Assembly: GCF_013002715.1 (NCBI RefSeq)
Contig: NZ_JABENB010000001.1
Coordinates: 558,001-622,000, forward strand
Length of the DNA: 64,000 bases
Direction of reading: 5' to 3'
Source: Flexivirga aerilata
GTDB taxonomy: Bacteria > Actinomycetota > Actinomycetes > Actinomycetales > Dermatophilaceae
Shown here one piece after another: positions 19,441-26,704 of the stretch; the stretch's first letter is position 1, and every line of letters begins with the position of its first letter. The notes under the pieces are model-generated. The model was given only the letters and a program-made list of their open reading frames with translations, was not told where the DNA came from and made no database searches. The position numbers were made by a program, and so were the translations under genes.

Positions 19441-19830
19441 GTGGCCACCACGACTTTGACGACCGACACCTTCACCCAGGGAGTGACCGGCGACGACATC
19501 GTGCTCGTCGACTTCTGGGCCGACTGGTGCGGTCCGTGCAAGATGTTCGCCCCCGTCTTCGAGGAGGCGTCCGAGCAGCACCCGGACATCACCTTCGCGA
19601 AGGTCGACACCGACGCCGAGCCCGCGCTCGGCCAGGCGCTCAACATCACCTCGATCCCGACGCTCATGGCCTTCCGCGAGGGCATCCTCGTCTTCGCCCA
19701 GCCCGGCGCCCTCCCGGCGCGCGAGTTGAACTCGCTCATCGACCAGGTGCGCCAGCTGCCGATGGACGAGGTGCGGGCCAAGCTCGCCGAGGCCGAGAAG
19801 GAAGACGGCGCGAGCCCCGACCCGCAGTGA
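19441..19830 (+). CDS. trxA: Thioredoxin
   Basis: Small cytoplasmic disulfide reductase of 129 residues with the classic active site DFWADWCGPCKMFAPVFEE near residues 23-41 and the cis-Pro segment SIPTLMAFREG. It starts at the GTG at 19441 with AGGAG at 19426-19430. The C-terminal tail (VRAKLAEAEKEDGASPDPQ) is charged and a little longer than in E. coli TrxA, as is common in actinobacteria. No thioredoxin reductase gene is nearby, so it is probably one of several thioredoxins in the genome. Confidence 0.93.
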   Translation: MATTTLTTDTFTQGVTGDDIVLVDFWADWCGPCKMFAPVFEEASEQHPDITFAKVDTDAEPALGQALNITSIPTLMAFREGILVFAQPGALPARELNSLIDQVRQLPMDEVRAKLAEAEKEDGASPDPQ

Positions 19831-19845
19831 TCCCAGGCTGACGAT

Positions 19846-19874
19846 CCGGGCGGTCAGACCTCCGGGCCGCCCGG
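19846..19874. terminator. Possible stem-loop between thioredoxin and DUF2599 genes
   Basis: CCGGGCGG and CCGCCCGG can pair in an 8-bp stem with a 13-base loop, 15 bases after the thioredoxin stop. It overlaps the end of the convergent DUF2599 gene and could serve both. Confidence 0.4.
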
Positions 19875-20222
19875 GTTGCACCTAGTCTCATAGAGCGTCC
19901 GGCCCGGGACGACCGGACGCCACGGCTCGAGATTCCAACTCGTCTTCGCCGGTTCGGCGACCCGCGCCAACTCCCAGTGGCAGTCGAATTGTGCTCGCAT
20001 CCCTGGAGTTTCGGCATCCGGAGCCATCCGCACGACCTCGGCCCAGGCGGCGTCCTCGGCTGCTGCCCCGCTCGTCGCCCGGCGGCCGCTCGGTGTCGGG
20101 TGCACCTGCAGGCTCCGCCCGCTCGGCAGGCTGACCCACACCACCTTCCCGATGTATGGCGGGGGCGCGTCCTCCGGCGCGCTTCCGGTGCCGGCTGGGC
20201 TACTCACCGCCGGACTGCTCAC
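19854..20222 (-). CDS. DUF2599 domain protein (probably detached from its signal peptide)
   Basis: Frame of 122 codons from a GTG at 20222. It carries a complete DUF2599-like domain: IGKVVWVSLPSGRSLQVHPT, AAWAEVVRMAPDAETPGM, QFDCHWELARVAEPAKTSWN, LEPWRPVVP and TRCNPGGPEV. Two cysteines could form a disulfide. Such proteins are usually secreted or lipid-anchored, but this frame has no signal peptide. A plausible lipoprotein leader lies directly upstream in another frame (20223-20352), which points to a one-base shift near 20225-20245. The function of DUF2599 is unknown. Confidence 0.65.
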   Translation of the reverse strand: MSSPAVSSPAGTGSAPEDAPPPYIGKVVWVSLPSGRSLQVHPTPSGRRATSGAAAEDAAWAEVVRMAPDAETPGMRAQFDCHWELARVAEPAKTSWNLEPWRPVVPGRTLYETRCNPGGPEV

Positions 20223-20352
20223 CGTCGGGGCCCCGTCCGACCCAGCGCGATGCCGCTGAGACGGGCCCGCTCGGCGATGTGTGCCGAGCCGTCCCGCACC
20301 CCGCGGTCGCCAGCACCAGCACCGCGACCCCGATCCCCCGCATGCCCGTCAT
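20223..20352 (-). other. Out-of-frame lipoprotein signal peptide upstream of the DUF2599 frame
   Basis: From an ATG at 20352 or 20343 the minus strand reads MRGIGVAVLVLATAGCGTAR, a short basic start, hydrophobic core and a lipobox-like cysteine. It continues through a Ser/Ala/Gly linker and stops at 20200. The DUF2599 domain begins in a different frame within the linker. The combination looks like one lipoprotein gene broken by a single-base shift. Confidence 0.5.
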
Positions 20353-20457
20353 TGTCCGGCACCTGATGTCCGGCACCTGGCGTCGGGCTCCCGCGTCCGG
20401 CACCCATGCGGGAGAATGCCGGCAAGTCGCCAAGTTTCGGGGAAGGAACAGCCCGTC

Positions 20458-23400
20458 GTGACCCTGCTCCGGGGGCCGGACGCCCCAGCCGCACGCACGT
20501 TGGTGGACATCTTCACCGAGACCGTCGAGGAGTGCCCCGACGCGCCCGCGATCGACAGCGGCCAGACGGTGCTGACCTACTCCGAGTTGCACGAGGAGGC
20601 GCTGGAGGTCGCCACCGAACTCGCCGGCCTCGGCATCGGGCCGGGCCACAAGGTCGGGGTCCGGATCAACTCGGGCACCACTGACCTCTATGTCGCGATC
20701 CTCGGCACTCTGCTCGCCGGCGCGGCATACGTGCCGGTCGACGCCGACGACCCCGACGAGCGCGCCCGCACCGTCTTCGGCGAGGCACACGTCTCCGCTG
20801 TGATCACCGGTGACCTGGACATCAAGCAACCAGCGGGCTTTTCGGCGACCGACGCCGAAACCGAGGGTGCCGAGCCCACTGCGCCGGAGGTGACCGACGA
20901 CGCGTGGGTGATCTTCACCAGCGGCTCCACCGGCAAGCCGAAGGGCGTCGCGGTCACCCACCGCAACGCGGCCGCGTTCGTCGACGCGGAGTCGCGGCTC
21001 TTCCTGCAGAGTGACCCGATCGGCCCCGACGACCGGGTGATGGCCGGTCTCTCGGTGGCGTTCGACGCCAGCTGCGAGGAGATGTGGCTGGCCTGGCGCT
21101 ACGGCGCGTGCCTCGTGCCGGCGCCGCGGTCGCTGGTCAAGAGCGGCATGGACCTCGGGCCCTGGTTGGTTGCCAACGACATCACGGTCGTTTCGACCGT
21201 GCCGACGCTGCTCGGCATGTGGCCGGCCGACGCCCTCGCCAAGGTGCGCCTCCTGATCCTCGGCGGCGAGGCCTGCCCGCCGGAGGTCGGCGTGCGCTAC
21301 GCGACCGACACCCGGGAGGTCTGGAACACCTACGGACCGACCGAGGCCACGGTCGTCGCGTGTGCGGCGCGACTGGACGGCAGCGACCCGGTGCGCATCG
21401 GGCTGCCCCTCCCCGGCTGGGACCTGGAGGTGGTCGACACGGAGGGGCGACCGGTGCCCGAAGGCGCCTCCGGCGAGCTCATCATCGGCGGCGTCGGGCT
21501 CGCGCGTTATCTCGACCCGGAGAAGGACGCCGAGAAGTACGCCCCGATGCCGACGCTCGGTTGGACGCGCGCCTACCGGTCCGGCGATGTCGTGGTGAAG
21601 GACGAGGTGGGCCTGATCTTCGCCGGCCGGGCCGACGAGCAGATCAAACTCGGCGGCCGCCGCATCGAGCTCGGCGAGATCGACGCCGCGCTCAGTGCGC
21701 TGCCGGCGGTGTCGGGTGGTGCGGCCGCCATCCGGGCGACCGGTGCGGGCAACAAGATCCTGGTCGGATATCTGCTGACCGAGCCGGGATTCGAGCTCGA
21801 ACCCGCCCTCCAGCAGCTGCGCGACGAGCTGCCCGCCACGATGGTGCCCCGACTCGCCGCGGTCGACCACCTGCCCACGCGCACCTCCGGCAAGATCGAC
21901 CGGGACGCCCTGCCCTGGCCGATCGCGACTCTCCGCGCGGGCGGGCCCGACACCGCCGACCCGCTCACCGGCACCGCCGCACACGTCGCGGAGCTCTGGC
22001 TCGACCTGCTCGGCGCGGTCGTCACCTCCTGCAAGGACAACTTCTTCGACCTCGGCGGCGGCAGCCTCACCGCGGCACAACTGGTCTCGCGGCTGCGCGA
22101 GACCCAGCCCGAGGTGACCGTCGCGGATGTCTACGAGTTTCCGACCGTCGAAGGCCTTGCGGCACAACTCGATTCGATGTCAAGCCCGGCCAACCTGCGC
22201 GAACGCGACGTGCCGCCGACGCCGCTCAAGACTCAGTTCGCCCAGCACGCCGGCCTGATCGGCACCCGCTGGCTCGCCGGATTGCGTTGGGGCACGTGGC
22301 TGCTCATCGGACTGCGCCTGGCCGACCCCTTCACCTCGCGCGATCTTCCGGTCGCGCCGTGGTGGGTGCTCGGCCTGCTGTGGCTGGTCTTCCTGACCCC
22401 GCCGGGCCGCATCCTGCTCTCGGCAGCTCTGGTGCGCGTGGTCCTCGCGGGGCTCCGACCGGGCAACTACCCGCGGGGCGGCAAGGTGCACCTGCGGCTC
22501 TGGCTCGCCGAGCGCATCGTCGACGAGGTCGGCGCCACCCGGCTCAGCGCAGCGCCCTGGATGCGGCTCTACGCCCGCCTGCTCGGCGCCCGCATCGGGC
22601 GGGACGCCGACCTGCATACGATCCCGCCGGTGACCGGCATGCTGCGGGTCGGGGCCGCCGCGTCGATCGAGCCCGAGGTCGACCTTGCCGGCCACTGGCT
22701 CGACGGCGACCGGCTGCTCGTCGGGCCCATCGTCGTGCGTGGTGGGGCACGCGTCGGCACGCGTTCGATGCTGACACCCGGCGCGGTTGTCGGCCGGCGC
22801 AGCGAAATCTCTCCCGGGTCAGCGGTTTTCGGGGAGGTGCCCGACGACCAGGCCTGGAGCGGCGCGCCCGCGGCGAGGGTGCGCAAGGCGCGCGGGCCGT
22901 GGTCCGACACCCGCCCGCCGCACCGGCCTGCCTTCTCGTTCCTGTATGGCGCGACAGCCGTCTCGATCACGCTGCTGCCGGTGATCGCCACCGCCGCCGC
23001 GGTGGCCGTGGCTCTCGCCATACTCGGTGATCGAAGCCTTGCGCTGATGGCCGTGCCGATGGTGGTCGCGGGAGGTCTGACCGGCATCCTCGTGCTCGCC
23101 CTGCTCATCTGGATCCTGGTCCGGTTGCTGGCGATCGGCCTGACTCCCGGGCATCACCCGGTGCACAGCAGGCCCGCGCTGCAGGCGTGGGGCACGCTCC
23201 GCGCGCTGGACGAGGCGCGCGGCTGGCTCTTCCCGCTCTACTCCAGCGCGCTCACCCCCGCATGGCTGCGCAGCCTCGGCGCCAAGATCGGCAAGGACGT
23301 CGAGGCGTCGACCGTGCTGATGATCCCGGCGCTGGTCAACGTCGGCGACGGCGCCTTCCTTGCCGATGACACCCTCGTCGGCCCCTACGAACTCGGCGGC

Positions 23401-24336
23401 GGCTGGTTGCGCGTCGAGCGGTCGAAGGTCGGCAAACGCGCCTTCGTCGGCAACTCCGGCATGACCGCCCCCGGCCGCAAGGTGCCGAAACGTGGTCTGG
23501 TGGCTGTGCTTTCGGCTGCGCCAGGCCGCACCGACAAGGCGAAGTCCGGCACCTCCTGGCTCGGCAGTCCGCCGGTCAAGCTGCGCCGGCAGTCGAGCAA
23601 GAGCGACACCAGCCGCACCTACCAGCCACCGCGCAAGCTCAAGGTCGCGCGTGGCCTGGTCGAGGTGTGCCGGCTCATCCCCTGGCTTGCCGGGTTCGCA
23701 CTCGCCGGCGGCGCTGCCGCCGCGCTCATCGCGATCGGCAATGCGTGGGGCTGGTGGGCGATCCTGGTCCTCACCGGCCCGGTGCTGCTCGCCGGTGGCG
23801 CCGTCGCAGCCGCAGCGGCCACCCTCGCGAAATGGTTGCTGATAGGCAGGATTCGCGACGGCGAGCACCCGCTGTGGAGCTCCTTCGTATGGCGCAACGA
23901 ACTCGCCGACACGTTCGTGGAGATGCTGGCCGCCCCGTGGCTGGCCCGGCCCGCACTCGGGAGCCCGGTGCTCGTCTGGTGGCTGCGGTCGATGGGCGCC
24001 CGCATCGGCAAGGGTGTCTGGTGCGAGACCTACTGGCTGCCCGAGGCTGATCTGATCGAGCTCCAGGACGGTGCGACGGTCGGCCGCGGCTGCGTCGTGC
24101 AGACACACCTCTTCCACGATCGTGTGCTTTCGATGGACACTGTGCGACTGTTGCGCGGTGCCACCATCGGCCCCCACGGGGTCATCCTGCCGGCCGCGAC
24201 CATCGGCCGGCACGCCACCGTCGGACCGGTATCGCTTGTGATGAGAGGAGAATTCGTGCCCGACAAGACGCGCTGGATCGGCAACCCGATCGGCCCGTGG
24301 GTCGAGGACGAGACCAGCGAAGTGGGTGCGGGGTGA
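20458..24336 (+). CDS. Pls/PosA-type non-ribosomal peptide synthetase (poly-lysine-synthetase-like)
   Basis: Membrane NRPS of 1292 residues. The adenylation domain (about 1-510) has FTSGSTGKPKGVAVTHRN, FDASCEEMW, NTYGPTEATVVA, YRSGDVV and LPTRTSGKIDRDALP. A carrier domain has the phosphopantetheine serine in FFDLGGGSLTAAQL near 536. Three pairs of membrane helices (about 630-665, 825-895, 1065-1130) alternate with three left-handed-beta-helix-like soluble domains (about 700-810, 935-1045, 1145-1290). That A-T-TM-C layout is the one known from epsilon-poly-L-lysine synthetase and relatives that make isopeptide-linked polycations. No condensation or thioesterase domain is present. My hand-read specificity code is D-A-E-S-I-G-T-V-V-K, close to lysine codes. 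Start: the GTG at 20458 with GGAAGGA upstream. The product is inferred. Confidence 0.88.
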   Translation: MTLLRGPDAPAARTLVDIFTETVEECPDAPAIDSGQTVLTYSELHEEALEVATELAGLGIGPGHKVGVRINSGTTDLYVAILGTLLAGAAYVPVDADDPDERARTVFGEAHVSAVITGDLDIKQPAGFSATDAETEGAEPTAPEVTDDAWVIFTSGSTGKPKGVAVTHRNAAAFVDAESRLFLQSDPIGPDDRVMAGLSVAFDASCEEMWLAWRYGACLVPAPRSLVKSGMDLGPWLVANDITVVSTVPTLLGMWPADALAKVRLLILGGEACPPEVGVRYATDTREVWNTYGPTEATVVACAARLDGSDPVRIGLPLPGWDLEVVDTEGRPVPEGASGELIIGGVGLARYLDPEKDAEKYAPMPTLGWTRAYRSGDVVVKDEVGLIFAGRADEQIKLGGRRIELGEIDAALSALPAVSGGAAAIRATGAGNKILVGYLLTEPGFELEPALQQLRDELPATMVPRLAAVDHLPTRTSGKIDRDALPWPIATLRAGGPDTADPLTGTAAHVAELWLDLLGAVVTSCKDNFFDLGGGSLTAAQLVSRLRETQPEVTVADVYEFPTVEGLAAQLDSMSSPANLRERDVPPTPLKTQFAQHAGLIGTRWLAGLRWGTWLLIGLRLADPFTSRDLPVAPWWVLGLLWLVFLTPPGRILLSAALVRVVLAGLRPGNYPRGGKVHLRLWLAERIVDEVGATRLSAAPWMRLYARLLGARIGRDADLHTIPPVTGMLRVGAAASIEPEVDLAGHWLDGDRLLVGPIVVRGGARVGTRSMLTPGAVVGRRSEISPGSAVFGEVPDDQAWSGAPAARVRKARGPWSDTRPPHRPAFSFLYGATAVSITLLPVIATAAAVAVALAILGDRSLALMAVPMVVAGGLTGILVLALLIWILVRLLAIGLTPGHHPVHSRPALQAWGTLRALDEARGWLFPLYSSALTPAWLRSLGAKIGKDVEASTVLMIPALVNVGDGAFLADDTLVGPYELGGGWLRVERSKVGKRAFVGNSGMTAPGRKVPKRGLVAVLSAAPGRTDKAKSGTSWLGSPPVKLRRQSSKSDTSRTYQPPRKLKVARGLVEVCRLIPWLAGFALAGGAAAALIAIGNAWGWWAILVLTGPVLLAGGAVAAAAATLAKWLLIGRIRDGEHPLWSSFVWRNELADTFVEMLAAPWLARPALGSPVLVWWLRSMGARIGKGVWCETYWLPEADLIELQDGATVGRGCVVQTHLFHDRVLSMDTVRLLRGATIGPHGVILPAATIGRHATVGPVSLVMRGEFVPDKTRWIGNPIGPWVEDETSEVGAG

Positions 24337-25634
24337 GCGTCGCGACCGGTGTCACCGCAGACCCCTATCTGCCCGGGCACGGTGACCCGTCATACACGGT
24401 CCGGCACTACGACCTCGACCTCGACTACGCCCTGGAGAGCAACTCGCTCAAGGGGCGCGCCCAGCTCACGATCGAGGCGCTCCAACCGATCCGGCAGCTC
24501 ACCCTCGACCTGCACGCCCTCAACGTCGTCAAGGTCACCGGCCCCGCCGTTGGTCGCCACAACCATCGCGCTGGCCGGCTGAACATCCAACTCAGACAAG
24601 AGCTTTCGCCGGGTGAGCTGACGACCATCACGGTCGCCTACCGCGGCGTCCCGCGGACCGTGCCCGACAAGATCGGGGACGCCGGCTGGGAGGAGCTCAC
24701 CGACGGCGTCATCGTGGCCTCCCAACCGGGCGGCGCGCCGAGCTGGTTCCCGTGCAACGACCGCCCCGACGCGAAGTCGACCTACCGGCTGACGGTCACG
24801 GTCGCCAACGACTACCTCGTCGTCGCCGGAGGCGAGCGCACCGGCATGCGGCGACGAGCCGGCCGCACCACCTGGACCTACGAGCAGCGCAGCCCGATGG
24901 CCACCTACCTGGCGACCGTCCAGATCGGTCGGTATGACGAGATCCCGCTGCCGGGCCCGGTCCCGCTGACGGCGGCGGTGCCGCCCGCCCGGCGGACGGC
25001 GTTCGAGGTGGCGTTCGCCGACCAGGCGGCGATGGTCGACTTCTTCAGCCGCTGCTTCGGGCCCTACCCCTTCGACAGCTATCGAGTCGTCATCACCGAC
25101 GACGCGCTCGAGATCCCGCTCGAGGCGGGCGGACTGTCGATCTTCGGCAGCAATCTGCTGAGCCGGTCGTGGGACGCCCAGCGGCTCATCGCCCACGAGC
25201 TGGCGCATCAGTGGTTCGGCAATGCGGTCACGCTGCGCCAGTTGCACGACATCTGGCTGCACGAGGGTTTCGCCTGCTACAGCGAGTGGCTGTGGTCGGA
25301 GGAGATCGGTGGGCCGACCGCCGACGCCCGCGCCCGCGAACACTGGTCGCGACTCATCGGCCGCCGCTTCACCCGCACACTGGCAGATCCGGGCATCGCG
25401 CAGGTCTTCGACGACTGGGTCTACAAGCGAGGCGCGCTCACCCTGCACGCCATCCGCCGCGCGATCGGAGACGGCCCGTTCTTCGAACTGCTGCAGACCT
25501 GGGTGGCCCGCAACCGGGGCGGCAATGTCACCACGGCCGAATTCGTCGCGTTGGCAGCCGAACTCGGGCATCTGCAGGTCGAGGCGATCGTCGACACCTG
25601 GGTGTACGAGCGCGCCCTGCCGGCACTCGCCTGA
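24333..25634 (+). CDS. M1 family metallopeptidase (aminopeptidase N-like)
   Basis: Zinc aminopeptidase-type protein of 433 residues, lacking the long C-terminal ERAP1-like domain of PepN. The N-terminal beta domain runs from HYDLDLDYALESNSLKGRAQ. The zinc site is HELAHQWFGN near residue 287, with the distal glutamate in WLHEGFACYSEWL. An EAGGLSIFG segment sits where PepN has its GAMEN exopeptidase motif. The GTG start at 24333 overlaps the NRPS stop as GTGA, so the pair is translationally coupled. Known poly-lysine-degrading enzymes of producer strains are zinc aminopeptidases, which suggests this one trims or protects against the NRPS product; that is inference. Confidence 0.9.
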   Translation: MSVATGVTADPYLPGHGDPSYTVRHYDLDLDYALESNSLKGRAQLTIEALQPIRQLTLDLHALNVVKVTGPAVGRHNHRAGRLNIQLRQELSPGELTTITVAYRGVPRTVPDKIGDAGWEELTDGVIVASQPGGAPSWFPCNDRPDAKSTYRLTVTVANDYLVVAGGERTGMRRRAGRTTWTYEQRSPMATYLATVQIGRYDEIPLPGPVPLTAAVPPARRTAFEVAFADQAAMVDFFSRCFGPYPFDSYRVVITDDALEIPLEAGGLSIFGSNLLSRSWDAQRLIAHELAHQWFGNAVTLRQLHDIWLHEGFACYSEWLWSEEIGGPTADARAREHWSRLIGRRFTRTLADPGIAQVFDDWVYKRGALTLHAIRRAIGDGPFFELLQTWVARNRGGNVTTAEFVALAAELGHLQVEAIVDTWVYERALPALA

Positions 25635-25724
25635 GCCGTCGGGCCGGTGGCGGGCCGCTCAGTCCCACGGGGTGTCCGTCCACAGCGCCCACGCGGACCG
25701 CAGACCGGTCGCCCGGTGCGCGAT

Positions 25725-25730
25725 TAGGCT
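25725..25730 (+). promoter_or_regulatory. Candidate -10 box of the lipoprotein gene
   Basis: TAGGCT, seven bases before the ATG at 25738 and with no ribosome site, matching the leaderless pattern seen elsewhere in the window. Confidence 0.45.
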
Positions 25731-25737
25731 TGAGCGC

Positions 25738-26583
25738 ATGCGCCCCGTCATACGTCTGACAGCTGCGGCCGGTGGGCTGCTGCTCGCCGGCTCACTGGCC
25801 GCCTGTGGCAGCTCGCCGACGGTCAGCGTGACGTCGGTCAGCGCCGGTGCGACGCGGCCGAGCTCGGCGGCCTCGAGCGAGGCGGCTTCGAGCCAGGCGA
25901 CGGCGGCGCCGACCGCGAAAACCGTGGTGCACCAAGCGCGTTCGTCAGCGGCGACCGCCACCTCGGCGCACCTGCACGCGGTCATCGCGGTCGAGACCGG
26001 CGACGAGACGGTCGATCTCAAGGGCACGATGGACGGCTCCAACCAGGAGTTGACGATCACCTACCCGCGCGAAGGCACCGCCACCGTGCGCACCGTCGAC
26101 GGCAAGTACTACATCAAGGGTGACCGCACCTTCTGGCGCACGGCCGCGGCCGCCGACGCCACGTCCGCGGCCCGCATCGCCGGCAAGTGGGTGCAGACGC
26201 CGGCCGAGACCGCCCGCCGGCTCAACGGCCTGACGCTGCGCAGTTTCATCGACGAACTCATCGGGCCGCAGACGATCAGCGAGAGCGACCTGGAGCAGGC
26301 GACGACCACGCGCTCCAGCGGCGGGAGCACCCCGGCCTGGCTGGTCGACTCCGGCCAGGGCGACACGCTCAAGGTCAGCGCGGACAGTGCGCATCACCTG
26401 CTGGAGGCGGCCGGGCCGACCGACGGTGGTCGCGGCACGGCGACCATCGACGGCTGGGACTCCCAGCCCCGGATCACCGCGCCGGCCGGAGCCATCACGC
26501 TGCCGGGGGTCGGCGGCGGGGGCGGGGGAGGCAGCGGCAAGGGCGGCTCCGACACCAGCACCGAGGACGGCCGCACCACCTGA
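25738..26583 (+). CDS. Secreted lipoprotein of unknown function (LppX/LprG-like fold possible)
   Basis: Protein of 281 residues. The signal peptide MRPVIRLTAAAGGLLLAGSL ends in the lipobox LAAC (Cys near residue 22). A Ser/Ala/Thr-rich linker follows, then a domain with HLHAVIAVETGDETVDLKGT, VRTVDGKYYIKGDRTFW and LVDSGQGDTLKVS. That pattern of beta strands resembles the LppX/LprG/LolA-like carriers of actinobacterial lipids, but this is only a shape resemblance. The C-terminus is a Gly-rich tail. It would be anchored on the outer face of the membrane. A convergent MMPL exporter gene follows beyond a long perfect hairpin. Confidence 0.7.
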   Translation: MRPVIRLTAAAGGLLLAGSLAACGSSPTVSVTSVSAGATRPSSAASSEAASSQATAAPTAKTVVHQARSSAATATSAHLHAVIAVETGDETVDLKGTMDGSNQELTITYPREGTATVRTVDGKYYIKGDRTFWRTAAAADATSAARIAGKWVQTPAETARRLNGLTLRSFIDELIGPQTISESDLEQATTTRSSGGSTPAWLVDSGQGDTLKVSADSAHHLLEAAGPTDGGRGTATIDGWDSQPRITAPAGAITLPGVGGGGGGGSGKGGSDTSTEDGRTT

Positions 26584-26638
26584 CCCGTCCCCGCTCCCGA
26601 CCCCGCCCGACCCCGCCCGGATCGAGCGGCACAACAAC

Positions 26639-26687
26639 GCACTGACAGGCCCACGAAATCGGGGTGATTTCGTGGGCCTGTCAGTGC
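26639..26687. terminator. Perfect 22-bp hairpin, bidirectional terminator
   Basis: Two perfect 22-bp arms (26639-26660 and 26666-26687) with a 5-base GGGGT loop, between the stop of the lipoprotein gene and the stop of the convergent MMPL gene. The position argues for termination in both directions. The stem is unusually long. Confidence 0.8.
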
Positions 26688-26704
26688 GGTTGTGTGCCTG
26701 TCGG

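Noticed and set aside
26521..26580. The Gly-rich C-terminus of the lipoprotein as an MNIO-like substrate tail
   Set aside because: It contains no cysteine or histidine cluster and no modifying enzyme is adjacent.
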